DNA of 64,000 nucleotides, from the NCBI GenBank assembly GCA_034679345.1, contig JAXDAY010000028.1:124001-188000 (forward strand), in the 5' to 3' direction. A program made the position numbers and the translations under genes. Positions 36,367-44,119 of the stretch are shown in pieces. Source of the DNA: JAXDAY01 sp034679345 (lineage in GTDB: Bacteria; Eisenbacteria; RBG-16-71-46; CAIMUX01; VGJL01). Positions within the stretch are counted from its first letter, which is position 1, and every line of letters begins with the position of its first letter. Under the pieces are notes generated by a model. That model had not been told where the DNA came from. It worked only from the letters and a program-made list of their open reading frames with translations, and ran no database searches.

Positions 36367-36957
36367 CTATGAGTGCATCGGAACTTCGATCCCGCGTTCG
36401 GTCAGCATCCGGCGCACGGATCGAAGGCCGTAGAAGATCCGGGTCCGCACCGTCGCGGCGGGGACCCCGACGATCTCCGCGATCTCCTCGGATGTGAATC
36501 CGTGGTACTCCCGCAGGAGGATCGCGGAGCGTTGCTCGATGGGGAGCTTCCCCATCACGTCTTCGAGCAGGCGGGAGAGGCCGACCTTCTCAGCCTTCTG
36601 CTCGATTCCTTCCTTGCGGGCCCGCGTCATCGCGACGCGCGTCTCCTGGATCCCGTCCTCCTCGAAGGACTGCGTTTCCGCGCGCGCCCCCGCCGAGCGG
36701 AACCGATCGCGACAGAGATTCAGCACGATGTGATGGGTCCAGGACTTGAACTTGGATCCCTCGCGGAGCTTCTGGATATTCAGGTACGCCTTCATCAGCG
36801 CGTCCTGACATACATCCCGGGCGTCTTCCCTGTTTCCGACGAGCCGGAGCGCGAATCGAAAGAGGCTCGCTTCCCATCTCGCCGTCAACCGATTGAAGGC
36901 GTGGAGGTTGCCTTCCTGGGTCAGGGCCACGAGCTGCTCGTCGCTCAAGGAATCCAC
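36367..36957 (-). CDS. ECF-type RNA polymerase sigma factor
   Basis: A 196-residue sigma-70 family protein with only regions 2 and 4. Region 2 is visible as LFRFALRLVGNREDARDVCQ with DALMKAYLN, and region 4 as LPIEQRSAILLREYHGFTSE followed by EIAEIVGVPAATVRTRIFYG. The start is a GTG at 36957 with GGAGG five bases upstream. It heads a three-gene operon with the membrane regulator and the exported protein. ECF factors direct transcription in response to envelope or stress signals; its own promoter may be a target but I could not find a convincing site in the 63 bases before it. Confidence 0.93.
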   Translation of the reverse strand: MDSLSDEQLVALTQEGNLHAFNRLTARWEASLFRFALRLVGNREDARDVCQDALMKAYLNIQKLREGSKFKSWTHHIVLNLCRDRFRSAGARAETQSFEEDGIQETRVAMTRARKEGIEQKAEKVGLSRLLEDVMGKLPIEQRSAILLREYHGFTSEEIAEIVGVPAATVRTRIFYGLRSVRRMLTERGIEVPMHS

Positions 36958-37020
36958 CAGATCCTCCGTTTCGGTTTGCGTCGCCTCCGAGCCCTAGGAC
37001 GGGAGAGGCCGCTCCAGCGT

Positions 37021-37446
37021 TCAGCGAATTGTGAGCAGGACGATCCCGCCGATGGTCAAGCCCATGCCGATCAAACCCTTAGCAGTGACTGGCTCCCCAC
37101 CCAAGAGGATCCCCATCAGGGCGCCGAAGAGGGGGGAAGTGAAGGCAATTGGCATGACCCGGCCGAGAGGGGCGCCCTTCAGGGCGACGTAGAAGCAGAG
37201 CATGCCGCAGGCGCCGGCGAGGACGCCGCCCCCGACCACCATATAGAGGAGCGCTTTGGGCCCGGCCAGCGGGATGGTCTTCCAGTAGGGAGCGCTCACC
37301 GCCCCGAGGATCACGAACGCGACGGCGGTACGGATGGCAATCCCCATCTGAGGCTGGAGATGTCCCAGGTGAAGCCCCTTCTTCTCGAAGAATCCGCCGA
37401 CGCCCCAGAGGACAGCCGTCAGCAGTGCAAACCACTCTGCGCGCAT
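37021..37446 (-). CDS. Half-size EamA/DMT superfamily transporter
   Basis: A 141-residue membrane protein with four or five hydrophobic segments, equal to one EamA repeat instead of the usual pair. I chose ATG 37446 with GGGAGGGGGG upstream (MRAEWFALLTAVLWGVGGFF). GGFFEKKGL and the ending FTSPLFGALMGILLGGEPVT with IGMGLTIGGIVLL are typical EamA motifs. Single-repeat forms work as dual-topology or paired dimers, like small multidrug resistance proteins. A farther start at 37542 would add an unlikely basic leader. The substrate is unknown. It lies 63 bases downstream of the ECF sigma gene's start region and is not clearly part of that operon. Confidence 0.82.
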   Translation of the reverse strand: MRAEWFALLTAVLWGVGGFFEKKGLHLGHLQPQMGIAIRTAVAFVILGAVSAPYWKTIPLAGPKALLYMVVGGGVLAGACGMLCFYVALKGAPLGRVMPIAFTSPLFGALMGILLGGEPVTAKGLIGMGLTIGGIVLLTIR

Positions 37447-37580
37447 TAATTCCCCCCCTCCCGCGCGGTTGCTCCGCGCCCGTCCGAGCGACCGATCGAT
37501 TGATGCCGCGGAGATCATACGGAGGGCGCGACCCCCGGGCAAACGGAAGCGGCGCCCTTGAGGAAGGTGGGGAGGGGGGA

Positions 37581-37609
37581 GGGGGGGGGCGGTGAGGCCG
37601 CCCTCCCCC
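37581..37609 (-). terminator. Strong hairpin just after the ABC exporter operon
   Basis: A G-run plus gcgg (37581-37592) pairs with ccgccctcccccc (from 37598), giving a stem of about 12 pairs including one G-T wobble and a five-base loop. It starts eight bases past the stop of the second ABC gene. No T-run follows on the minus strand, only C-rich DNA. Confidence 0.45.
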
Positions 37610-37616
37610 CGGCCGC

Positions 37617-39428
37617 TCAGGTGCGGCGAGCGGAGCCCAGGAGAACCTCCTCTTGGGTCTCCTTGGCGAACTGGTTCGTGTACAGCCGCCAGTACCGACC
37701 GCGCCTCCGAAGGAGGCCCTCGTGGTCACCCTCCTCGACCAACCGCCCCTTGTCGATCACCAGGATTCGGTCGGCCGATCGGATCGTCGAGAGACGATGC
37801 GCAATCACGAAGCTGATCCTCCCGGTGAGGACCCGCTCGATGGCGTGCTGGATGAGGCCCTCCGTCTCGGTGTCGACCGAGGAGGTCGCTTCGTCCATCA
37901 CGAAGATCTCCGGATCGGCGAGGACCGCCCGCGCGAGAGCGATCAGCTGTTTCTGCCCGGTCGAGAGGCGGTTACCCCCCTCCCCGACCTCCGCGGCGTA
38001 GCCGCCGTCCAACCCTCGAATGAAGGACTCGGCGTTGACGAGCCGCGCGGCTTCCTCCACCTCCGCATCCGTCGCATCGAGTCGGCCATAGCGGATGTTC
38101 TCCCGAATCGTCCCGCTGAAGAGGTGCGGCGTCTGCAGCACGATCCCGAGCCGCGACTGCAGCCATCGGAGGGTCCGCCGCCGGTAGTCGACCCCGTTGA
38201 TCAGGATCTCGCCGCTCGTCGGCTCGTAGAAGCGGCAGAGCAGGCTCACGATGGTCGTCTTCCCGCTGCCGGTCGCTCCCACGAGGGCGATCGTCTCGCC
38301 CGGACCGACGCCAAAATCGAACTTGTCCAGCACATGTTCCCCCTCCTTGTAGGAGAAGGAGACCTCTCGGAACTCGATCGCGGCGATCTCCTCGGTCGGA
38401 TCGTCGTGCGCGCCCGGCTCGTCGCGAATCTCGGGCTCGGTGTCGAGCAGCCCCTGCAGCCGCTCCGCCGACGCTTGCGCCGCCTGTAGCTGCGTGAACC
38501 GCTCCGCCATCTCCTGCACAGGAATGTAGAAGAAGGCGGCGTACTGCATGAACGCCACGAGTGTGCCGATGGTGAGATCTCCACCGAGAATCAGTCCTCC
38601 CCGCCACAACGCCAGGCCGACTCCCACGCTCCCCATGCTGATGACGATCGGCAGATAGACCGCCGAGAGCAGCGCGTTGCGCATCGAGTGGCCGTACATC
38701 TGGCTCGAGATCTCCCGGAACTCGCCGAGGTTCGCCTCCTCGCGCACGAGGGTCTTCGTCGTCCGCACCCCCATGATCGCTTCGTTGAAGCTCGCCGTGA
38801 GCAGCGAGTTCGTCCGCCGCACGGCCCGCTGGCTCCTCAGCAGCCGTCGCTGGAAGAAGACGCTCACCACCGCGAGCGGCGGCAGGATCGCCATCACCAG
38901 GAGGGCCAGCGTGACATGCAAGCGCAGCATCATGATGCTGATCCCGGCGATGAGCGAGACCCCCCAGACCAGGTCGAGGAGGAACCAGGGGAGGATCCCC
39001 GAGACCCGATCGGCGTCCGAAGTGAGCCGCGCCATCAGCCATCCCACCGGCCGCTTGTCGTAGAAGGAGAACGACAACTCCTGCAGCCGTGCGAAGGCCG
39101 AGCGGCGCAGGTCATACGCGAATCCGGTCGCAGCCCGCCCGGCGGCCACGATGAAGAACCAGACCATGAAGGCCATCCCCGCCACGAGCCCCAGGTAGTA
39201 GAGGCTGTAGCGAAGGACTTCGCCTCCCCCGGCTGCGGCCGAGTCGATGACAAGTCCCGTCATCCGCGGCAGAAGCGCGTCGATCCCGGCTACGACGAGC
39301 CCCGACACCGCCATCGCCGCAAGGGGGGCGCGATAGGGGCGCGCGTGAGCGAGGATCCGTTTCCACAGCCCGGCGTCCAGTCGCCGGGTCGCATCCTGTT
39401 CTTGTAGCAGCTCGTCGGTCACATCCAC
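37617..39428 (-). CDS. ABC exporter subunit, canonical Walker B, altered signature
   Basis: A 603-residue half-transporter with six membrane helices followed by an ATPase domain. Walker A is GATGSGKTT (about 384-392). The signature is LSTGQ (488-492) instead of LSGGQ. Walker B ends in the catalytic Glu513 (FVMDEATSSVD), and the H-loop is VIAHRLSTIRSADR. The start is a GTG at 39428 with only a weak AGAAGAG site, five bases after the previous gene. It pairs with the upstream half-transporter, whose catalytic Glu is replaced. The two together give one working and one degenerate ATP site, as in TM287/288, LmrCD and BmrCD. Substrates of such exporters are drugs, lipids or peptides. Confidence 0.94.
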   Translation of the reverse strand: MDVTDELLQEQDATRRLDAGLWKRILAHARPYRAPLAAMAVSGLVVAGIDALLPRMTGLVIDSAAAGGGEVLRYSLYYLGLVAGMAFMVWFFIVAAGRAATGFAYDLRRSAFARLQELSFSFYDKRPVGWLMARLTSDADRVSGILPWFLLDLVWGVSLIAGISIMMLRLHVTLALLVMAILPPLAVVSVFFQRRLLRSQRAVRRTNSLLTASFNEAIMGVRTTKTLVREEANLGEFREISSQMYGHSMRNALLSAVYLPIVISMGSVGVGLALWRGGLILGGDLTIGTLVAFMQYAAFFYIPVQEMAERFTQLQAAQASAERLQGLLDTEPEIRDEPGAHDDPTEEIAAIEFREVSFSYKEGEHVLDKFDFGVGPGETIALVGATGSGKTTIVSLLCRFYEPTSGEILINGVDYRRRTLRWLQSRLGIVLQTPHLFSGTIRENIRYGRLDATDAEVEEAARLVNAESFIRGLDGGYAAEVGEGGNRLSTGQKQLIALARAVLADPEIFVMDEATSSVDTETEGLIQHAIERVLTGRISFVIAHRLSTIRSADRILVIDKGRLVEEGDHEGLLRRRGRYWRLYTNQFAKETQEEVLLGSARRT

Positions 39429-39433
39429 CTCTT

Positions 39434-41290
39434 CTATGAGCCCCAGGTGCCCGTCGGGCTCTGGCTGTTTACTACACGGTTCTCCTGGAGGTCATCCTCG
39501 AGCTCCTCTTCGATCGCGCTCTGGATCTGCCAGAGACGCCGGTAGAGCCCATCTTCGTCCAGAAGTTCGGCATGCGTCCCCTGCTGCACCACGCGCCCCC
39601 TCTCGAGGACGAGGACTCGATCGGCGTGCATCAAGGTCGAGAGGCGATGGGCGATGACGATCGTCGTCGGCCGTCCCACGCGCCGCCGCAGGGCGTTGAT
39701 GATCATCGTCTCGGTCTCGGTGTCGACGGCGCTCAGGGCGTCGTCGAGGATCAGCACGGCCGGCTGCTCCAGAAGCGCCCGCGCCAGCGCCACCCGCTGG
39801 CGCTGCCCGCCGGAGAGGGTCACGCCGCGCTCTCCAACCAGCGTGTCGTATCCCTTCTCGAACTCCTGGATCGAATCGTGGACGCACGCCACCGTCGCCG
39901 CTTCCGTGATCTCGCTCTCCTGCGCCGCGGGCCGGCCCAAGCCGATGTTCTCACGCACCGTCTTCGAGTAGAGGAACGGCTCCTGCATCACGACGCTGAT
40001 CATCGACCGGACCGACTTACGCTCGAGCGTGCCGATGTCGACGCCGTCGATGCGGATCGCGCCCGCCTTCGGGTCGTAGAAGCGGAGCAGCAGGTTCACG
40101 ATCGTCGACTTCCCCGACCCCGAAGGACCGAGCACGGCCAGCGTCTCCCCCTCCTCGATCGTGAAGGTGACATCATCCAGCACATTCGCCTCGCCGTTGT
40201 GCGTGAACGAAACGCGGTCGAACTCGATTCGCCCGCGCGGTTTCGTGATCGCCGCCGGAGCGGAGGGATTCGTCTCGCGCTTCTGATCGAGGATCTCCCC
40301 GATGCGGCCGATCGCGACCAGGGCCTTCCCCAGCTCCGTCAGGATCCTCCCCATCATCCGCACCGGCCAGATGAACATGTTCACCACGGCGAGAAAGAAG
40401 TAGAAGGTCCCGACCTGGATGTCGCCGCGCGCGAGGAAGATCCCTCCCGCCGCCAGGACCAGCGCCTTCTGCCCCATGCAGAGCATGTCGGATGTGGACC
40501 AGTACCAGCCCATGAGCCTATAGAGCCGGTAGTCCAGATCCCGATGGGTCCGGTTCCGCTCGTCGAACCGATCCTTCTCGTAATCCTGCCGGGCGAACGC
40601 CCGCACGACGCGGATCCCCGTCAGGTTCTCCTGGAGCCGGCTCGTCATCTTCCCTTCGGCCTCGTCGACCTTCTGGAAGGAAGCCCGCACCCGCCGGAAG
40701 AAGACGATCGAGAAGACGACGATGGGCGGGACGACGATCACGGAGATCAGGGTCATCCGCACATCGAGCGCCAGCATGAGCGGGATCGGGACGATCATCA
40801 TGACCACGGCGCGTCCGATCTCCACCACCTGGCTCGCGAGGAACTGCCGCAGCGTCTCCACATCCGAGGTGCATCGCTGCACCTGATCGCCCGTCTCGGC
40901 GCGATCGTGGTAGCCGCAGGGCAGGTGCTGGAGGTGGTCATAGAGACCGTCCCGCACGCGGCGCACGATCCCTTCGCAGGCGCCGGCGGCGAGCCGGCCG
41001 CGCGCGTAGGTGAAGACCCCCGCGATCGCCGTGAGCACGAGCACGAGGAGGCCGGGGATCCAGAGATGGCTGCGGAGGAACTCGCGCCCACCCCCGATCT
41101 CCACTCCCCACCGCACCATCGAGGAGGCCTTCTCCGGCGTGCCGGACAGGACCCCGTCCATGACGACCTGCGGAACGAGCGGCACCAGGTACATGAAGCA
41201 CGAGCCGAGCACCAGCGCCAGGATCGCGCCCCCGTACTGGAGACGGCGGCCTTCCATCAGATTCCAGATCATTCGGTACTTCGAAGTCAT
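39434..41290 (-). CDS. ABC exporter subunit with degenerate catalytic site
   Basis: A 618-residue half-transporter, membrane domain first and ATPase domain last. Walker A is GPSGSGKST (388-396) and the signature LSGGQ (492-496) is intact. The Walker B end reads LILDDALSAVD, with Asp517 where a catalytic Glu is expected. That substitution marks the non-hydrolysing site of heterodimeric exporters. The ATG at 41290 has only a modest GGGTAGG site. Between this gene and its upstream promoter lie a short ORF with a strong ribosome-binding site and an intrinsic terminator (41397-41530), which suggests transcription attenuation. Confidence 0.94.
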   Translation of the reverse strand: MTSKYRMIWNLMEGRRLQYGGAILALVLGSCFMYLVPLVPQVVMDGVLSGTPEKASSMVRWGVEIGGGREFLRSHLWIPGLLVLVLTAIAGVFTYARGRLAAGACEGIVRRVRDGLYDHLQHLPCGYHDRAETGDQVQRCTSDVETLRQFLASQVVEIGRAVVMMIVPIPLMLALDVRMTLISVIVVPPIVVFSIVFFRRVRASFQKVDEAEGKMTSRLQENLTGIRVVRAFARQDYEKDRFDERNRTHRDLDYRLYRLMGWYWSTSDMLCMGQKALVLAAGGIFLARGDIQVGTFYFFLAVVNMFIWPVRMMGRILTELGKALVAIGRIGEILDQKRETNPSAPAAITKPRGRIEFDRVSFTHNGEANVLDDVTFTIEEGETLAVLGPSGSGKSTIVNLLLRFYDPKAGAIRIDGVDIGTLERKSVRSMISVVMQEPFLYSKTVRENIGLGRPAAQESEITEAATVACVHDSIQEFEKGYDTLVGERGVTLSGGQRQRVALARALLEQPAVLILDDALSAVDTETETMIINALRRRVGRPTTIVIAHRLSTLMHADRVLVLERGRVVQQGTHAELLDEDGLYRRLWQIQSAIEEELEDDLQENRVVNSQSPTGTWGS

Positions 41291-41396
41291 TGTGCCTACC
41301 CAACCAGAACGAACTTACGGTTTTCGGTTGCCGGGTGTTTCTGGGAGTCGCGGCGCCTTGCGCGCGGGCGGGAGAGAGACTCAAGAAGAAGGAATC

Positions 41397-41426
41397 AAAA
41401 ACCCGCTCGCTGGATCGGAGCGGGTT
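41397..41426 (-). terminator. Intrinsic terminator in the ABC exporter leader (candidate attenuator)
   Basis: On the minus strand aacccgctc (41418-41426) pairs with gagcgggtt (41400-41408) across a nine-base loop and ends in a T-run (five T counting stem bases). It stands 107 bases before the ABC start codon and 26 bases after the short ORF. The 5' arm can instead pair, in seven of eight positions, with gagggggt inside the short ORF (41463-41470), which would block the terminator. Confidence 0.75.
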
Positions 41427-41452
41427 CAGAGAAGCGGCCTACTCCTCAGCTT

Positions 41453-41530
41453 CTATGCACCCACCCCCTCGGCGACCCCGACCGGGAGCCGCCGCTTGGA
41501 CGCCGTATGGCAGTAGAAGCCGATTTTCAT
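41453..41530 (-). CDS. 25-residue leader peptide upstream of the ABC exporter
   Basis: An ATG at 41528-41530 follows GAGGAGGG (41538-41545) with a seven-base gap, the best ribosome-binding site of this region. The ORF runs 25 codons to a TAG (41453-41455). It starts MKIGFYCHTASKRR, continues LPVGVAEG and ends VGA. The codons for Lys-Arg-Arg (aagcggcgg, 41489-41497) are complementary over seven bases to 41432-41438, just after the stop. A second, exclusive hairpin pairs 41449-41454 with 41430-41435. This layout fits a regulatory leader peptide whose translation decides between terminator and antiterminator. A small secreted or signalling peptide exported by the ABC pair is the alternative. Confidence 0.55.
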   Translation of the reverse strand: MKIGFYCHTASKRRLPVGVAEGVGA

Positions 41531-41565
41531 TCGAGGACCCTCCTCAAGATTGCCGCGTGGCCGGA

Positions 41566-41595
41566 ATGATATCTGTCATCCCGCGAAGACCGCAA
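41566..41595 (-). promoter_or_regulatory. Probable sigma70 promoter for the leader peptide and ABC exporter
   Basis: On the minus strand TTGCGG (41590-41595) and TATCAT (41566-41571) are separated by 18 bases. The -10 matches consensus in five of six positions. Transcription would begin near 41558, about 28 bases before the leader ATG, a normal leader length. Confidence 0.5.
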
Positions 41596-41632
41596 GAGGA
41601 AAATCACATCGGGAAGATCGCCGCCTTGACGT

Positions 41633-42000
41633 TCACCGCCGGCCACGAACTTGGCCGACGCCCGCCGCCCCCCGCTCAATGGAGACCGGCTTGTAGAAAC
41701 GCGCATACGGGCCTTCCCGGCTTCCCACCTCTTCCTCACGGGGCCAGTCACGGACAGGGTTGAGGATGAACCCGATCTCCAGGTCGCCGGTCCAGGCGGC
41801 GCCCATGGGATCGCTGCCATACCTGGCGAGGGGCGTCTCGATCCTCCTCATGACCGTGTTGACCCCGTTCGCCTCGTTCGCGTGCTGGGCGGGGTGGAAG
41901 AAGAGGCTGCGCGGGAATGGCCGGCGTGCGATCCCAGCAGGAGGCAGAGCAGCAGGAGCGTCTTGCGGCCGGAATCCTCGGATGCATCGAGTCCCCCCGG
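41633..42000 (-). pseudogene. Possible frameshifted remnant of a small secreted protein
   Basis: Two minus-strand frames each look partly protein-like. One (about 41905-42000) encodes a signal-like segment GRKTLLLLCLLLGSHAGHSR. The neighbouring frame (41633 to about 41910) encodes FFHPAQHANEANGVNTVMRR, then GAAWTGDLEIGFILNPVRDW and RFYKPVS before a stop at 41633. A single indel near 41905-41915 would join them into a secreted protein of about 120 residues. I see no start codon in the first frame and recognise no family. It may equally be chance. Confidence 0.25.
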
Positions 42001-42096
42001 GTGCGACTCTACGGAAGTCGACTCTGGTCGCTTCAGCGATCCCGGCCCTAGACCATTCTTGCCGCTGAGGCTGTTGTCCATGCAAGGAGGCTGCCC

Positions 42097-43572
42097 ATGT
42101 CGCGTCGATCGATTCTCTTCACCTTCGTCCTGATGCTGGGAATGGCGTCCGCGTCGCCGACGCAGTCCCGTCCGGAGGAGTTCCGCGACGTCGTCGACCC
42201 GCCGGGCGGGATCCTCGGCGAGCGGATCCGGGCGTTGATCGCGGCGTTGAACGCCGCCGATCTCGCCTCCGTCGACTCGTTCTTCGAAGCCCATGTCGCC
42301 GCGGAGTTCCGGGAAATGTTCCCCATGGAGGAGCATCGCGCGATGTTTCGGGAGTTCTCCAGGGCTACGGGCGGGATCGAGTTCTACTCCCTGCGGACCT
42401 ACACCCCTCCCCGCCCCCAGACGGTCCTTATCGTGCGAGACCGCCTTTTCGAAGGTTGGCACGGCATCTCGTTCCGCCCCGCTGATCCGGATCAGAGGAT
42501 CACGGAGATCAACTTCAGCCCCGCCCGCCCCCCGGTAGGCGACGACGCGAATCAAGCGCCCCTTTCCGAGAGCGATCTCATCCGAACGCTCGAGGAAAAG
42601 ATCGAGCGGCTCTGCAGGGAGGATCGATTCTCCGGAGCGATCCTGATCGCCCGAGGGGATCGCGTGATCTGGGAACGCGCCTGCGGGGAGGCTACCAAGG
42701 CCTGGCACATCCCCAATCGGATCGACACCAAGTTCAACTTGGGATCGATGAACAAGATGTTCACGGCGACCGCGGCGATGCAGCTCGTCGAGAAGGGCAA
42801 GCTCAAGCTGGATGATCCGATCTCCAAGTATGTGGACGAGAGCTGGCTCCCGCGGGAGATCACCGATCGAGTGAGGGTGCAGCATCTTCTCACCCACACC
42901 TCGGGCCTCGGGAGCTACTTCAACAGGACTTACATGGAGAGCTCCCGCGATCTCTTCCGGCAGCTCGACGACTACAAGCGGCTCGTTCAGGGTGACACCC
43001 TCGCTTTCGAGCCGGGAGCTCAGTTCAAATACAGCAACACGGGGATGCTCCTGCTGGGCGTGGTGGTCGAGAAGGCGGCCGGACAGAACTACTTCGACTA
43101 CATCAAGGAGCACATCTATGAGCCCGCCGGCATGACCGGCAGCGACTCCTACGAGCTCGACCGGCCGACGGAGAATCTCGCCGAGGGGTACTTCCGGGAC
43201 GCGGCGGGCGGCTGGAAGAACAACATCTTCCTCCATGTGCTGAAGGGCGGCCCGGCGGGAGGCGGGTACTCCACGGTGGGCGATCTCCATCGATTCGCCC
43301 GGGCGCTGCAGGGCGCGAAGCTGGCTTCGCGGGCATCGCTCGATGAGATGTGGCGGGATCGCGCCGGCGCCGGGTACGGCTTCGGATTCGGCCTCTTCGA
43401 GACACCCGCAGGGAAGATCGTCGGGCACGGCGGAGGATTCACCGGTCTCAACAGCAACTTGGACATCTTCTTGGATAAGGACCTGGTGGCCGTCGTGATG
43501 TCGAACTACGACATGGGAGCCGAACCCTTGAAGGAGTACATCCGGCGGCTGGCGGCAAGGTTGAAGGCCTGA
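42097..43572 (+). CDS. Secreted serine hydrolase, beta-lactamase/class C family
   Basis: A 491-residue protein with AAGGAGG before the ATG and a signal peptide (MSRRSILFTFVLMLGMASAS). Residues about 30-150 form a DUF3887/SnoaL-like N-terminal domain (IRALIAALNAADLASVDSFF). The C-terminal domain is a beta-lactamase/esterase fold: SMNK holds the nucleophile (Ser217) and Lys220, YSN holds Tyr312, and HGGG (His444) stands at the KTG position. The HxGG version is typical of class-C-related peptidases and esterases, not true beta-lactamases. It is probably a periplasmic D-aminopeptidase, esterase or carboxypeptidase. It stands alone. Confidence 0.9.
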   Translation: MSRRSILFTFVLMLGMASASPTQSRPEEFRDVVDPPGGILGERIRALIAALNAADLASVDSFFEAHVAAEFREMFPMEEHRAMFREFSRATGGIEFYSLRTYTPPRPQTVLIVRDRLFEGWHGISFRPADPDQRITEINFSPARPPVGDDANQAPLSESDLIRTLEEKIERLCREDRFSGAILIARGDRVIWERACGEATKAWHIPNRIDTKFNLGSMNKMFTATAAMQLVEKGKLKLDDPISKYVDESWLPREITDRVRVQHLLTHTSGLGSYFNRTYMESSRDLFRQLDDYKRLVQGDTLAFEPGAQFKYSNTGMLLLGVVVEKAAGQNYFDYIKEHIYEPAGMTGSDSYELDRPTENLAEGYFRDAAGGWKNNIFLHVLKGGPAGGGYSTVGDLHRFARALQGAKLASRASLDEMWRDRAGAGYGFGFGLFETPAGKIVGHGGGFTGLNSNLDIFLDKDLVAVVMSNYDMGAEPLKEYIRRLAARLKA

Positions 43573-44119
43573 CGGAGCAGGCCCCCTACGTATCGACGAT
43601 CCGGCGGCTTTCTGATGCGTCTGTGGGGCACAGCGGCATCCCGTGGACGCCGCCATTCTCGCCCCGCAACCTTCTTTCGCTCGCCGGGCTATCCTCTCGA
43701 GTGGCCCACTCCACCCTGGTGGCGGCCGCATGCGGTGCCGGGCGTCACCGGGGGCAGCGTCCCGGCTCGAAACGCGGCGAGCATCTTGTTCAAGGCGCCC
43801 ATTCCGATCCCGCCCACCACGACTCCGTCGATGTTCTCTTCACGAAGCATTCCGACGGGCAAGCACATTCCGTGGCCGTGGTGCTCATTCTGGTTCGCGA
43901 TGGCGCGGCACGCCCCGGTCTCGGCACGACTCCACCCCCCACCCATGGACCGGGCGAGAGCGCATCTCTCGCTCGAGCCCGAGAGGATAATCCTGGACAA
44001 CCTGACTCCCAGACACTAGATTACGAACATAGGTTCATTACTGTCAATCGAGGACCGTTGAACGGGCTCTCGCGGAAGGGACGGAACTCGAGGGTCCGAT
44101 CGGTTCGGGAGGGATCGCC
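43573..44119. other. Intergenic stretch with decayed gene and AT-rich promoter region
   Basis: This 547-base gap holds the NifX-like remnant at 43689-43930 on the minus strand. The segment from about 44010 to 44060 is AT-richer than its surroundings (attacgaacataggttcatt) and may contain the promoter of the TrmO/sigma54-activator pair. I found no -24/-12 element here and no other gene. Confidence 0.5.
43689..43930 (-). pseudogene. Truncated NifX/NifB-type (Fe-Mo cofactor family) remnant
   Basis: The minus-strand translation reads ANQNEHHGHGMCLPVGMLRE, ENIDGVVVGGIGMGALNKML and then AAFRAGTLPPVTPGTACG, ending in a His/Gly-rich tail (GRHQGGVGHSRG) and stop. HGHG, GGIGMGA and the His/Gly tail are marks of the dinitrogenase iron-molybdenum cofactor family. 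The N-terminal half of the domain is missing, and about 20 residues that normally lie between the last helix and FRAG appear to be deleted. No ribosome-binding site is visible. It points away from the intact ORP-like cluster, so it may be what is left of a divergent arm. Confidence 0.7.

Noticed and set aside
39572..41569. 665-codon open frame on the plus strand
   Set aside because: It is antisense to the first ABC exporter gene and its leader; His/Asp/Arg-rich with no motif.
41848..43731. 627-codon open frame on the minus strand
   Set aside because: It is mostly antisense to the serine hydrolase gene. Only its final part (signal-like segment) was kept, as a possible pseudogene piece.
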